Below, piece after piece: positions 33,669-42,249 of a stretch of 62,712 nucleotides of DNA. The DNA lies in NCBI RefSeq assembly GCF_001598435.1, contig NZ_BCYY01000027.1, forward strand, positions 1-62,712. Direction: 5' to 3'. Made by a program: the position numbers and the translations under genes. Position 1 is the first letter of the stretch. Each line of letters starts with the position of its first letter. The stretch is from Sphingomonas pituitosa NBRC 102491 (GTDB lineage Bacteria; Pseudomonadota; Alphaproteobacteria; Sphingomonadales; Sphingomonadaceae). The notes beneath the pieces were generated by a model. That model saw only the letters and a list, made by a program, of their open reading frames with translations, had not been told where the DNA came from and did not search any database.

Positions 33669-34409
33669 TTACCCATGGTTGTTCATCCGCGGGAACAGGG
33701 CCTCGCCTTGTCGGCGCGTCTCGGCAGAGATTCCGATCAGCACCTCGTCCTGACCCGTTTCGAGGAGCGCTAGGGTCTCGGCCGCAAATGCTTCGGGCGA
33801 CATCATCTGGCGGTTGGCGGTGCCGCTGCTTCTCGTATCGCCACCAAGTCCGGTATCGACGATCGGAGGAGCGAGTTCGACCACCTTCACGCTCGTCGAG
33901 CGCAACTGGTGCCGAAGGCTGAGCGTGAAGGAATGGATCGCGGCCTTCGTCGCGCAATAGACGGGAACGTCGGCCATCGGCGAAAAGGCCAGGCCCGAAC
34001 TGACGTTGATGATCCAGGCCTGGTCCTGCTGTTTCAGCAGCGGCAGCAAGCCCGCGATCAGATGGATCGGCGCTGCCAGGTTGATCGCGATCTCCTGATC
34101 GAGCGTCGCCATCCCGGGATCGCCGTTGAAGTCGCGGTGCTGCTGTACGCCCGCGTTGTTGACGAGGACATTGACCTCGGGATGCGAGGCCGCAAGCCAG
34201 GAAAACAGCCCTTGGCGGCTTTCCGCATCCGCGACGTCGCAGAGTCTCGTAATCAAGGCAGGCACGGCGGCTTGCGCTTCATCCAACGTCGCCTGGCTTC
34301 GCCCGCAGGCGATGACGGTGTTTCCCAAGTCCAAGAAATGCCGAGCCAAAGCGAGACCAATGCCCGAGCCCCCGCCCGTGATCAGAATGGTATTACCGGT
34401 GAGTTTCAT
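33669..34409 (-). CDS. SDR family NAD(P)-dependent oxidoreductase (DltE-like)
   Basis: A 246-residue short-chain dehydrogenase. The cofactor motif TGGGSGIG is at residues 11-18. NNAG (as VNNAGVQQH) follows, then the catalytic Ser in INVSSGLAF and Tyr/Lys in VYCATKAAI. It resembles the DltE/YdfG-like group; the substrate is unknown. It shares strand and neighbourhood with a quinone oxidoreductase and a small monooxygenase, all likely stress-related. Confidence 0.88.
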   Translation of the reverse strand: MKLTGNTILITGGGSGIGLALARHFLDLGNTVIACGRSQATLDEAQAAVPALITRLCDVADAESRQGLFSWLAASHPEVNVLVNNAGVQQHRDFNGDPGMATLDQEIAINLAAPIHLIAGLLPLLKQQDQAWIINVSSGLAFSPMADVPVYCATKAAIHSFTLSLRHQLRSTSVKVVELAPPIVDTGLGGDTRSSGTANRQMMSPEAFAAETLALLETGQDEVLIGISAETRRQGEALFPRMNNHG

Positions 34410-34695
34410 GATTCAACGTCCTTCCGCACTCTACGCGGCGCGTCGACGAAGAAGAGGTCCGCCGACACACCTATACAACCGGCATGCCGGTCCAGGTGTC
34501 GCGGATACCTCGTAGAGGAAGAGTTGCCGCCCATGGGACGACGACCGGGCTACCATCCGGTCCGCACTCTTTCGACACCGAAATAATATTCTCTGCAAAG
34601 CAGTTTCGCAAGTGATAAGCGTTCCTCCGGAGAAATCCTGCGCTGCGCCTGCGCCTGCGCGGCATCGTGCATCAGACAGCCCAGGATCACCGTCG

Positions 34696-35064
34696 CTAGG
34701 CGGTGCAGAGGTTCGGCACGGCGACCTTCTGAAACAGGTGCGGACGAAACACGGCCGACGCCGGGTGGCCCTTGGTGATCTCTCGAAATTCAGGATGCTT
34801 GAAAGCCGCGCGCCATGCTGCGGCGGATTCGAAAATGGCGTAGTTGAGATAAGTGGGGCCGTCTCCCAGCGCGCGGTGCAGTTGCGTCGAGATGAAGCCG
34901 GGCTGGCTTTTCATGAAGGCGGCATCCGCGGCCCAGGCGACCAGAAACGCCGCCTCGTCTTCAGGCGCCATGGTGCAGAGATTGACCAGCACGATGGGAG
35001 CGGCATCGACGTCCATCTGGCGGGCCAGGGGGAACATGGGGTCAAGGGGTTCAACGCTGGACAT
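34696..35064 (-). CDS. Antibiotic biosynthesis monooxygenase-domain protein
   Basis: A 122-residue protein with a dimeric alpha-beta barrel ABM fold (IVLVNLCTMAPEDEAAFL, QPGFISTQLHRAL, YLNYAIFESAAAWRAAF). Cofactor-free quinol oxidation or heme-related roles are known for other members; nothing fixes which applies here. It lies 64 bases downstream of the quinone oxidoreductase gene on the same strand and is probably in its operon. Confidence 0.82.
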   Translation of the reverse strand: MSSVEPLDPMFPLARQMDVDAAPIVLVNLCTMAPEDEAAFLVAWAADAAFMKSQPGFISTQLHRALGDGPTYLNYAIFESAAAWRAAFKHPEFREITKGHPASAVFRPHLFQKVAVPNLCTA

Positions 35065-35128
35065 GGGGTTCGATCCTGCAGGAGCACTCGGCCCGCGCGT
35101 GCAACGAACGCGCGGGCCGAAGGGCCGG

Positions 35129-36034
35129 TCAGTCCATGATGATGACGAGCTTGCCGCTCACCCGCCCCGCAGCGCTAACCTCCTGCGCACGAGCGATGTG
35201 CTCCATCGGGAAGGTCTGCTCGATGCGGAGCTGAAAAGCGCCTTCGCGATACAGGCGCGCCACTTCGGCGAAGGCGTGCTCCGGGTGCTCTGCCGATCGC
35301 GCCGAGAAGGCGGCGCCATGGTGTGGGGCCGTGACGTCGGCGATGGAGACTACCCGCGCGGGATCGCCGACGATCGCGATCAGTTCCGGGATGAGGCCGG
35401 CACCGGCCAGATCGAGCGCTGCGTTCACGCCCAGCGGCGCCAGCTCGCGTACTCTCGCGGCGAGCCCGGGTTCATAGGTCGTCGGGATAGCACCCAGTTC
35501 GCGAAGATATGCATGCTTCGGCGCGCTCGCCGTGCCGATCACGATGGCGCCGCGCTGGCGCGCCAATTGGATGACGGCGGTTCCCACGCCACCGGCGGCG
35601 CCCGCGATCAGCAGCGTCTCGCCCGGCTTGAGGTGAACCTGATCCAGGATGCGCGTCGCGGTCTCGGCAATGACCGCCATGCCGCCGGCGACATCCATTG
35701 GCATGGTGTCCGGAACATGTGCCCATGCCCGCAGCACCGCATGTTCGGCCACCGTATTTTGCCCGTACCCGAAAACGGCATCCCCGACGGCGACGCCCGT
35801 GACGCCAGCACCTACCTCGTCGACAATGCCGGCCGCCTCGGACCCGACGCCCGCCGGAAAGGTGAGCGGCATGAAATCATGCACATATCCCGCCCGCAGC
35901 TTCCAATCGATGGGATTGACCCCTGCGGCCCGCACGGCAATGCGCACCTGGCCCGGGCCCGCGTGCGGCGCCTCGACATCCTTGATCTTCAGGACATCGA
36001 GCCCACCATATTCGTTGAATCGAACGGCCTTCAT
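35129..36034 (-). CDS. NADPH:quinone oxidoreductase-like zinc-independent MDR enzyme
   Basis: A 301-residue medium-chain reductase. The GroES-like N-terminus runs MKAVRFNEYGGLDVLKI to about residue 110. The Rossmann motif is LIAGAAGGVGTAVIQLA near residue 150. Catalytic zinc-binding residues are absent, as in quinone oxidoreductases. ATG at 36034 begins at the standard MKAVRFNEYG; the longer upstream frame is unconserved. A perfect dyad at 36224-36240 lies 190 bases upstream. Confidence 0.88.
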   Translation of the reverse strand: MKAVRFNEYGGLDVLKIKDVEAPHAGPGQVRIAVRAAGVNPIDWKLRAGYVHDFMPLTFPAGVGSEAAGIVDEVGAGVTGVAVGDAVFGYGQNTVAEHAVLRAWAHVPDTMPMDVAGGMAVIAETATRILDQVHLKPGETLLIAGAAGGVGTAVIQLARQRGAIVIGTASAPKHAYLRELGAIPTTYEPGLAARVRELAPLGVNAALDLAGAGLIPELIAIVGDPARVVSIADVTAPHHGAAFSARSAEHPEHAFAEVARLYREGAFQLRIEQTFPMEHIARAQEVSAAGRVSGKLVIIMD

Positions 36035-36223
36035 ACAATTTTCCTGCTTGGAGTTGCGCAGACGCTCCAGCACCCGCGGTGCGAAGGTCTGAGCGGCAGT
36101 GAGCGCATTCTCCTTGGCCTTATCTGTGCAGCGATCTCCCGGCACCTTTGTGTGAAGATGCCGCAAGCGCTGCGAGACTGGGGTAGGTCCACGCTCTTGC
36201 TGAGGCCCAATATACGCCGATGC

Positions 36224-36240
36224 GTGACAGATTCTGTCAC
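36224..36240. promoter_or_regulatory. Perfect dyad GTGACAG-ATT-CTGTCAC in a 354-base gap
   Basis: Seven-base arms are separated by three bases, inside the gap 36035-36388 between the quinone-reductase gene and a LysR gene, both on the minus strand. The symmetry is typical of a dimeric repressor site, for instance TetR-type. No TetR gene lies in the window. The rest of the gap holds no gene that I can support. Confidence 0.5.
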
Positions 36241-36388
36241 CATACATAAAGCTGCAAGGGTTGGGCTCGCATCAGCACCCGTGCGAGGATCACAGCCGCA
36301 CGGCATCGCAGCGACGACAAGGGATCGCATGCTACCGTGGCCGATCCTCCAATGGTCCACGGAAGATTGGAGCCCGCACCGTGCGAAA

Positions 36389-37297
36389 TTATAGCCCGAG
36401 CGGGCGAAGCTCGCGAATGAGCTCGATCAGCAGCTTCAAACCTGTTGGCACCTGTCGGCGGCTGGAATAATAGATGTGGTATCCAGGGCCGTCGATCGCC
36501 CAGTCGTCCAGGACCGTTCGGAGAAGCCCTGCCCGAAGGTCGCGCTCCATTGCGGATGTGTTGCCGTAGGTCAGCCCTGCCCCAGCGATGGCCATCGCCA
36601 TCATTGTCCTGCTGTCGTCGGCAGTAATGTGGCTCGGTACCGCGATGTCGAACTCGCCCTCGGGGCCCTTGAACTCCCAACGATAGACCCGATCATCGCC
36701 GAGCCGAACGCCCAGGCAGCGATGGTGCTGGAGGTCGTCTGGATGCTGCGGAATGCCGAATCGATCGAGATAGGCCGGCGCGGCTGCGACCGCCCAGCGG
36801 ATATCCGCAGACAGGCGCTGGGCGATCATGTCTTCGGGCACGGTACCGCCATGACGAATTCCCGCATCGAAGCCCTCGCTCGTGATGTCGACCATTCGGT
36901 TGGTGGCAACGATGTCGATTTCGAGCTTCGGATAGCGCTCGGCCATCTCGCCCATCACCGGTGCGATCAGCAGCGCCGCCGCATCCATCGTGACGTTGAG
37001 GCGGATACGCCCACTGGGAACCTCGCGGAAACGATTCAGGTCGTCCACCGCCTCGCCGATGGCGTCGAACGGCCCGCAAAGCGCCGCCTGCAGCTGCTCA
37101 CCTGCGGCGCTCAACGTCACCGATCGGTTGGTGCGATTGACCAGCCGCACGCCCATCCGTTCTTCGAGCCCCTTCAGCGCATGGCTGATCGCGGACGGCG
37201 TGACACCAACCTCCAACCCGGCACGACGAAAGCTGCGATGGCGCGCAATCGCCAGGAAATAGACGAAGTCGGCGAGGTCCGAGCGGCCGAGCTTCAT
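36389..37297 (-). CDS. LysR-family transcriptional regulator
   Basis: A 302-residue LTTR. The winged helix at the N-terminus (FRRAGLEVGVTPSAISHALKGLEERMGVRLVNRTNRSV, of which only the first part is the recognition helix) is standard. The C-terminal substrate-binding domain includes GRIRLNVTMDAAALLIAPV. It is divergent from the carboxymuconolactone-decarboxylase-like gene, with a dyad at 37336-37349 between them, and likely controls that gene and itself. Confidence 0.9.
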   Translation of the reverse strand: MKLGRSDLADFVYFLAIARHRSFRRAGLEVGVTPSAISHALKGLEERMGVRLVNRTNRSVTLSAAGEQLQAALCGPFDAIGEAVDDLNRFREVPSGRIRLNVTMDAAALLIAPVMGEMAERYPKLEIDIVATNRMVDITSEGFDAGIRHGGTVPEDMIAQRLSADIRWAVAAAPAYLDRFGIPQHPDDLQHHRCLGVRLGDDRVYRWEFKGPEGEFDIAVPSHITADDSRTMMAMAIAGAGLTYGNTSAMERDLRAGLLRTVLDDWAIDGPGYHIYYSSRRQVPTGLKLLIELIRELRPLGL

Positions 37298-37335
37298 TGT
37301 GTCTCCCTTGCGAAGGTTCCTTGGCGATCAACAGT

Positions 37336-37349
37336 GCAATGAATATTGC
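37336..37349. promoter_or_regulatory. Candidate LysR site, GCAAT-GAAT-ATTGC
   Basis: Five-base arms and a four-base spacer lie in the 91-base gap between a LysR gene and its divergent neighbour, where an LTTR recognition site is expected. Assignment rests on position and symmetry only. Confidence 0.4.
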
Positions 37350-37388
37350 TCATCATAAGTTTCGTCATCGCGCGCGCTATTGCAATTG

Positions 37389-38213
37389 ATGATGACCAAG
37401 TCGCTCCCCCCGCTCGCCATGGCGGTACTCGTCGGATTAGTCCCCATGGAGACAGCATCCGCCCAGCAAGCGGATCCCGCCACCGTCCAGCAGCCCAATG
37501 TCGCCCTTCGACGGCTGTCGCCGGATCAGGTGCGCCAGGTAGCGCCGGCACTCGAGCAGCTGACCCAGCAACCCCTCTATGGCGAGGTGTGGAAGCGGGC
37601 GGACCTGTCACCCCGCGATCGTAGCCTGGTGACCATCGCGGCGATGATCATCCGTGGTGAGGCCCCGGCGCTGAGCTACTACGCCAACCAGGCGATCGAA
37701 AACGGCGTGAAGCCGAGCGAAATTTCCGAGACGATCGTCCACCTCGCCTTCTACGCCGGTTGGAGCAAGGCGTTCGCCGCGGTCGGGCCGGTTCACGAGG
37801 TATTCGCCAAGCGGGGCGTTCAGCAGCAGGATCTTCCGCCGGCGCTCGGACCACTCCTTCCGCTCGCCGTCGAGGAGGACGAAGCGCGGTCCGCTGGCGT
37901 CCGAGACAGCTTCTCGAATGTCTCGGCAGGCGTGGTCGACTATACCAACGACCTGTTGTTCCGGCAGATATGGCAGCGCCCCTATCTATCCGCGCGCGAT
38001 CGCAGCCTCGTGACCATCGCTGCGCTGATTGCGGATGGGAAGGCGCAGCAACTCACCTACCACCTCAATCGCGGCATGGACCATGGATTGAGCGAAGGCG
38101 AAGTCGGCGAGGTGCTGACCCAACTGGCATTCTACGCGGGCTGGCCTTCGGTCTTCTCGGCGCTGCCGGTCGTCAAGGACGTCTTCGCCAAGCGGCAGGC
38201 CGCGGCGCAATAG
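37389..38213 (+). CDS. Exported tandem carboxymuconolactone decarboxylase-domain protein
   Basis: A 274-residue protein with two CMD-type helical domains (ERADLSPRDRSLVTIAAMIIRG-like segments at about 70-135 and 195-260; each has RDRSLVTIAA, a His and AFYAGW). The family's CxxC pair of AhpD peroxidases is absent, so it belongs with CMD rather than peroxidase members. A signal peptide ends ETASAQ, so it is exported, which is unusual for the catabolic decarboxylases. ATG at 37389 or 37392 are both possible. Likely controlled by the divergent LysR. Confidence 0.82.
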   Translation: MMTKSLPPLAMAVLVGLVPMETASAQQADPATVQQPNVALRRLSPDQVRQVAPALEQLTQQPLYGEVWKRADLSPRDRSLVTIAAMIIRGEAPALSYYANQAIENGVKPSEISETIVHLAFYAGWSKAFAAVGPVHEVFAKRGVQQQDLPPALGPLLPLAVEEDEARSAGVRDSFSNVSAGVVDYTNDLLFRQIWQRPYLSARDRSLVTIAALIADGKAQQLTYHLNRGMDHGLSEGEVGEVLTQLAFYAGWPSVFSALPVVKDVFAKRQAAAQ

Positions 38214-38265
38214 ACCGCGGCCCATCGCGCCGATCGCCAGATTCCGGTGTCGGCGCGGGCTTTAG

Positions 38266-40476
38266 TCAGACGATATCGGGAAGTCGATCGAGATATTTGT
38301 CGAGCGTCAACGGATAGTCGCGCACACGTATGCCGGTGGCGTTGTAGATCGCGTTGGCGATCGCCGGCGCCACGCCGGTAAGCCCGAGTTCGCCGACACC
38401 CTTGGCCTTGACCGGCGAGATGGTCGGATCGACCTCATCGAGGAAGATCGCATCGAGATGCGGCACGTCGGCATGCACCGGCACCTCATAGCCTGCGAGA
38501 TCGTGGTTGACGAAGAATCCGAAGCGCTTGTCTACCGCCATTTCCTCGGTCAACGCCGCGCCGATGCCCATGACGATCCCGCCGATGACCTGGCTTCGCG
38601 CCGTCTTGGGATTGATGATCCGGCCGGCCGCGCAAACCGAAAGCACGCGGCGCACCCGCGTCTCGCCGGTATAGGCGTTGACTGCCACCTCGGCGAAATG
38701 CGCGGCGAAGGTCTGCTGGTTGAACTGTTCGGCGAGCTTTTCGAAGGTGATGGTGTCCTCGACAACGATCTCGCCGCCGACCGCGGCATCGCCAAGCGAC
38801 GCGGTGCGATTGCCGGCGCGCACCTGGCCATCGGCGAACTCGACCTCTGCGGTGTTGAAGCCGAGCCGCTGCGCCACCGCGTCCCGCAGCGCCATGCACG
38901 CAGCATAGGTGCCCGCCGCTACCGACGGCGCGCCTTGCTGGCCGCCGGATCCAGGCGTTTCGGGAAAGCTCGAGTCCCCCAGCTTGACCACGATGCGATC
39001 TGCCGCGACACCCATCACCTCGGCCGCGGTCTGCTGGACTACCGTGTAGCTGCCCGTGCCGATGTCGGTCATGTCGGTCTCGATCGTGACCCTGCCGTCG
39101 CGCCCGAGCCGCGCACGCGCCCCGGCCTTGGCAATTTTGCCGCCGCGAATGGCACCGGCCATGCCCATGCCGATCAGCCATTCGCCGTCCCGGACCTGAC
39201 CCGGCTCGGCCTTGCGGCTGCGCCAACCGAAGCGCGCAGCGCCTTCTTCCAGGCATTGGACAAAGGCGCGCTTCGAAAACGGCCGCGACGGTTCCTCAGG
39301 ATCGACCTGGGTGTCGTTGACGATGCGCAGCTGCACCGGGTCCATGCCGAGCTTTTCGGCAAGTTCGTCCATCGCGATCTCGAGCGCCATCAGCCCCGGC
39401 GCTTCGCCCGGTGCGCGCATCGCATTGCCTTCCGCAAGATCCAGCGTCGCCAGCCGCGTCCGCGTCAGCCGGTTGGCACCGGCATAGAGCCCGCGGGTGG
39501 AGGTGACGCAGGGTTCCGTCCGTCCGCCCGGCAAATTGCCGCTGACGCTGTCGTGCAGAATGGCTGTCAGCCGGCCGTCCCGCTCCGCGCCGAGCTGGAT
39601 ATGCTGGATGGTCTTGGGACGATGAATCGTGGTATTGAACATCAGCGGGCGCTGGAGGGCGAGCTTGACCGGCCGCCCGACGACCCGGGCAGCGATGGCG
39701 GCTAGCGCGAGGTCGGCCTGCACCGTGCCCTTGCCACCGAAGCCGCCGCCGATGAAGGGCGAATGCAGCCGCACATTCTCCTTGGGGATGTCCAGGATCA
39801 GTCCAAGATCGCGTGTGCCCCAGTTCATCTGCTGGATCGATGTCCAGCAGGTCACCCGGTCGCCATCCCAGCGTGCAATGGTCGCATGCGGCTCCATCAT
39901 GCAATGCGCCTGATCCGGCACGACGTAGCGCTGATCGACCTTCACGGGCGCGGCGGCAAAGGCCTGGCCGAAGCTGCCGATCGCCTTTTCGTTGGGCCCG
40001 CCAAATTCTCCTTGCGGCGGGACCGGCGCGGTCGCGGCCTGCGCATCCAGATCGAACCTGCCATCGCTGCGCGCATAGTCCACCCGGAGGAGCGCAGCAG
40101 CCGCGCGTGCCTGCTCGAAGGTATCGGCGACAACCACGGCTACGGGCTGGTGGTAATGATCCACCTCGGGTGCCGCCAGCATCTTCTGGACGTAGAATTT
40201 GCCGACGCCCGGCTTGCCGGCATTCCGATAGGTGACGACGCCCACCACACCTGGCGCGCGCTCCGCCTCGCGCGTGTCGATCGCGAGAATTCGGCCTTTC
40301 GAGATGGTGGCGCCCAGCACATAGCCATAGGCGAAACCGGGCGCCACATCCTTCCATTCATAGGCGTAGGTGGCGGTGCCGGTGGTCTTCAGCAACGCCT
40401 CGTAGCGATCGAGCGGCTTGCCCAGGACGCGCATCCGATCGGTGGGGTTGGTGCCCGCGGGCGTGTCGAACTTCAT
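38266..40476 (-). CDS. Molybdopterin-binding subunit of periplasmic aldehyde oxidoreductase (PaoC/YagR-like)
   Basis: A 736-residue large subunit of the xanthine dehydrogenase family. The aldehyde oxidase/xanthine dehydrogenase a/b hammerhead occupies the first 140 residues, then the cofactor-binding domain (GGGFGGKG, RAPGEAPG). The catalytic Glu base lies in KGVGELGLTG near the C-terminus. It oxidises aldehydes or N-heterocycles at a molybdenum centre, passing electrons to the Fe-S and FAD subunits encoded just upstream. The start overlaps the FAD-subunit stop by 4 bases. The maturation chaperone (paoD/xdhC type) is not in the window. Confidence 0.9.
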   Translation of the reverse strand: MKFDTPAGTNPTDRMRVLGKPLDRYEALLKTTGTATYAYEWKDVAPGFAYGYVLGATISKGRILAIDTREAERAPGVVGVVTYRNAGKPGVGKFYVQKMLAAPEVDHYHQPVAVVVADTFEQARAAAALLRVDYARSDGRFDLDAQAATAPVPPQGEFGGPNEKAIGSFGQAFAAAPVKVDQRYVVPDQAHCMMEPHATIARWDGDRVTCWTSIQQMNWGTRDLGLILDIPKENVRLHSPFIGGGFGGKGTVQADLALAAIAARVVGRPVKLALQRPLMFNTTIHRPKTIQHIQLGAERDGRLTAILHDSVSGNLPGGRTEPCVTSTRGLYAGANRLTRTRLATLDLAEGNAMRAPGEAPGLMALEIAMDELAEKLGMDPVQLRIVNDTQVDPEEPSRPFSKRAFVQCLEEGAARFGWRSRKAEPGQVRDGEWLIGMGMAGAIRGGKIAKAGARARLGRDGRVTIETDMTDIGTGSYTVVQQTAAEVMGVAADRIVVKLGDSSFPETPGSGGQQGAPSVAAGTYAACMALRDAVAQRLGFNTAEVEFADGQVRAGNRTASLGDAAVGGEIVVEDTITFEKLAEQFNQQTFAAHFAEVAVNAYTGETRVRRVLSVCAAGRIINPKTARSQVIGGIVMGIGAALTEEMAVDKRFGFFVNHDLAGYEVPVHADVPHLDAIFLDEVDPTISPVKAKGVGELGLTGVAPAIANAIYNATGIRVRDYPLTLDKYLDRLPDIV

Positions 40477-41426
40477 CCGGCCTTCCCCTCCGCAATGACG
40501 GCCGCCAGCGTCCGCGTCGCCAGCGATAATTTGAAACGGGCGGCCTCGGTCGGCCGCGCGTCGGCAAAGGCGATCGCAGCTGCGGCACGCGCGCCCTTCG
40601 GCAGGACGGCTTCCGCCGCTTCCACGCGCCAGGGCTTGTGCGCGACGCCGCCGAAGCACACCCTTCCGGTCCCGTCCCGTTGCAGAACGGCTGCTACCGA
40701 GACCAGGGCGAACGCATAGGAGGCCCGATCGCGGACCTTTCGATAGAGGTGCGTTCCACCGATCGGCGGTGGCAGGGTGACAGCGGTGATGAGTTCGCCG
40801 TGCGCCAGAACATTATCCCGCTCCGGTTTGTCGCCGGGCAGCCGATGGAAGTCCGCGATCGGAATCGCACGGGTTGCGCCGCGCGCGTTCACCGTCTCGA
40901 CGGTGGCATCCAACACGCGCATCGCCTGCGCCATGTCACCGGGATAGGTTGCGATGCACGTGTCCGACGATCCGATGACCGCAAGCTGGCGCGAATAGCC
41001 GCCGATCGCGGCGCAGCCGGATCCGGGCGCGCGCTTGTTGCAGGGCATCGCAGTGTCGTAGAAATAGGGGCAGCGCGTACGCTGCAGCAGGTTGCCCGCC
41101 GTGGTCGCCTTGTTGCGCAACTGCCCGGACGCGCCGGCCTGTATCGCGCGGGCCAGCACGCCATAGTCCCGCCGTACGCGCATATCGGCGGACAGCGCGG
41201 TATTGCTCACCAGCGCGCCGATCCTGAGGCCGCCTTCGCCAGTATTCTCGATGCGATCGAGCGCAAGGTCCTGCACATCGACAAGATAAGTCGGTGTCTC
41301 GACTTCAAGCTTCATCAGATCGAGCAGGTTGGTGCCGCCGGCAAGGAACTTGGCGCCAGGAGTCCGCGCAACGGCTGCAGCGGCCTCCGCCGGCGTTCGC
41401 GCGCGTTCATAGGTGAAGCTTTTCAT
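40473..41426 (-). CDS. FAD-binding subunit of the aldehyde oxidoreductase (PaoB/YagS-like)
   Basis: A 317-residue FAD domain protein of the PCMH class (KFLAGGTNLLDLMKLEVE near residue 30). The loop containing TRCPYFYDTAMPCNKR followed by GSGC resembles the Cys-rich insertion that holds an extra [4Fe-4S] cluster in E. coli PaoB. The C-terminal CO-dehydrogenase-flavoprotein domain is present. It overlaps both neighbours by 4 bases (ATGA), so the three genes form one unit. ATG at 41426 is used; longer starts would extend into the Fe-S subunit. Confidence 0.9.
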   Translation of the reverse strand: MKSFTYERARTPAEAAAAVARTPGAKFLAGGTNLLDLMKLEVETPTYLVDVQDLALDRIENTGEGGLRIGALVSNTALSADMRVRRDYGVLARAIQAGASGQLRNKATTAGNLLQRTRCPYFYDTAMPCNKRAPGSGCAAIGGYSRQLAVIGSSDTCIATYPGDMAQAMRVLDATVETVNARGATRAIPIADFHRLPGDKPERDNVLAHGELITAVTLPPPIGGTHLYRKVRDRASYAFALVSVAAVLQRDGTGRVCFGGVAHKPWRVEAAEAVLPKGARAAAAIAFADARPTEAARFKLSLATRTLAAVIAEGKAG

Positions 41427-42052
41427 GCCCGTTCCCCCGCTACTTCGGCCATGGCTTCGGCGATGTTCGAATAGGCGCCGCAACGACAGATGTTGCCGCT
41501 CATCCGCTCACGCATCTCGATATTCGTCGGCTGCGGGGCTGCGGTGATGTCCGATTGAACATGGCTGGGCACGCCGCGACGAATTTCCTGCAACACCGAA
41601 ACGGCCGAACAGATCTGGCCGGGCGTGCAATAGCCGCACTGATAGCCGTCATGTTTGACGAACGCGGCCTGCATGGGGTGCAGCCGTTCAGGCGTTCCCA
41701 GGCCCTCGACCGTCGTGACGTCGTCGCCCTCGTGCTGAACGGCAAGGCTGAGGCACGCATTGATCCGCTCGCCGTTGACGATCACCGTACAGGCCCCGCA
41801 TTGGCCGTGATCGCAGCCCTTCTTGGTGCCGGTCAGGTGGAGATGCTCTCGCAGGGCGTCGAGCAGCGTGGTCCGCGTATCAAGCGTGAGGGCGTGGGAC
41901 GTGCCGTTTACCTTGAAGGACACCGGCATCGCGGGAGGTCCCGCTTCCCCCCCGGCGGGATGGGCCTCGGCCGGGAACGACGACAGCGCCGCGGAAACGG
42001 CACCGGTCACCAGCACCTCTCGCCGCGATACACCGAACATGACTGGTGCCAT
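41423..42052 (-). CDS. Tat-exported [2Fe-2S] subunit of the aldehyde oxidoreductase (PaoA/YagT-like)
   Basis: A 209-residue iron-sulfur subunit. The N-terminal SRREVLVTG is a twin-arginine signal, so the whole complex can be exported folded to the periplasm, as in PaoABC. The plant-type ferredoxin cluster ligands are in GCDHGQCGACTV plus a later Cys. The second cluster ligands are in CGYCTPGQIC and GNICRCGAY. ATG at 42052 is chosen because it places the Tat motif close to the N-terminus. It is separated from the LysR gene at 42250 by 197 bases. Confidence 0.9.
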   Translation of the reverse strand: MAPVMFGVSRREVLVTGAVSAALSSFPAEAHPAGGEAGPPAMPVSFKVNGTSHALTLDTRTTLLDALREHLHLTGTKKGCDHGQCGACTVIVNGERINACLSLAVQHEGDDVTTVEGLGTPERLHPMQAAFVKHDGYQCGYCTPGQICSAVSVLQEIRRGVPSHVQSDITAAPQPTNIEMRERMSGNICRCGAYSNIAEAMAEVAGERA

Positions 42053-42249
42053 CCTGTCTCTCCCTGCATGATCACGATCCATCGTGGCACGTCGCGCGCC
42101 ATGGAAGCGCGACCGATCCGGGTGCAAGCTAGGCCCGACCGAGCGCCAGTGCAGGCCGTTGATTGCTCATCGGGGTCGTGAACCGCGCTCACCGTCAGCG
42201 AGGTATCCGAGGGCGGTTCGGACGTTGCAGCCGCAAACCTCGGCTGGGG

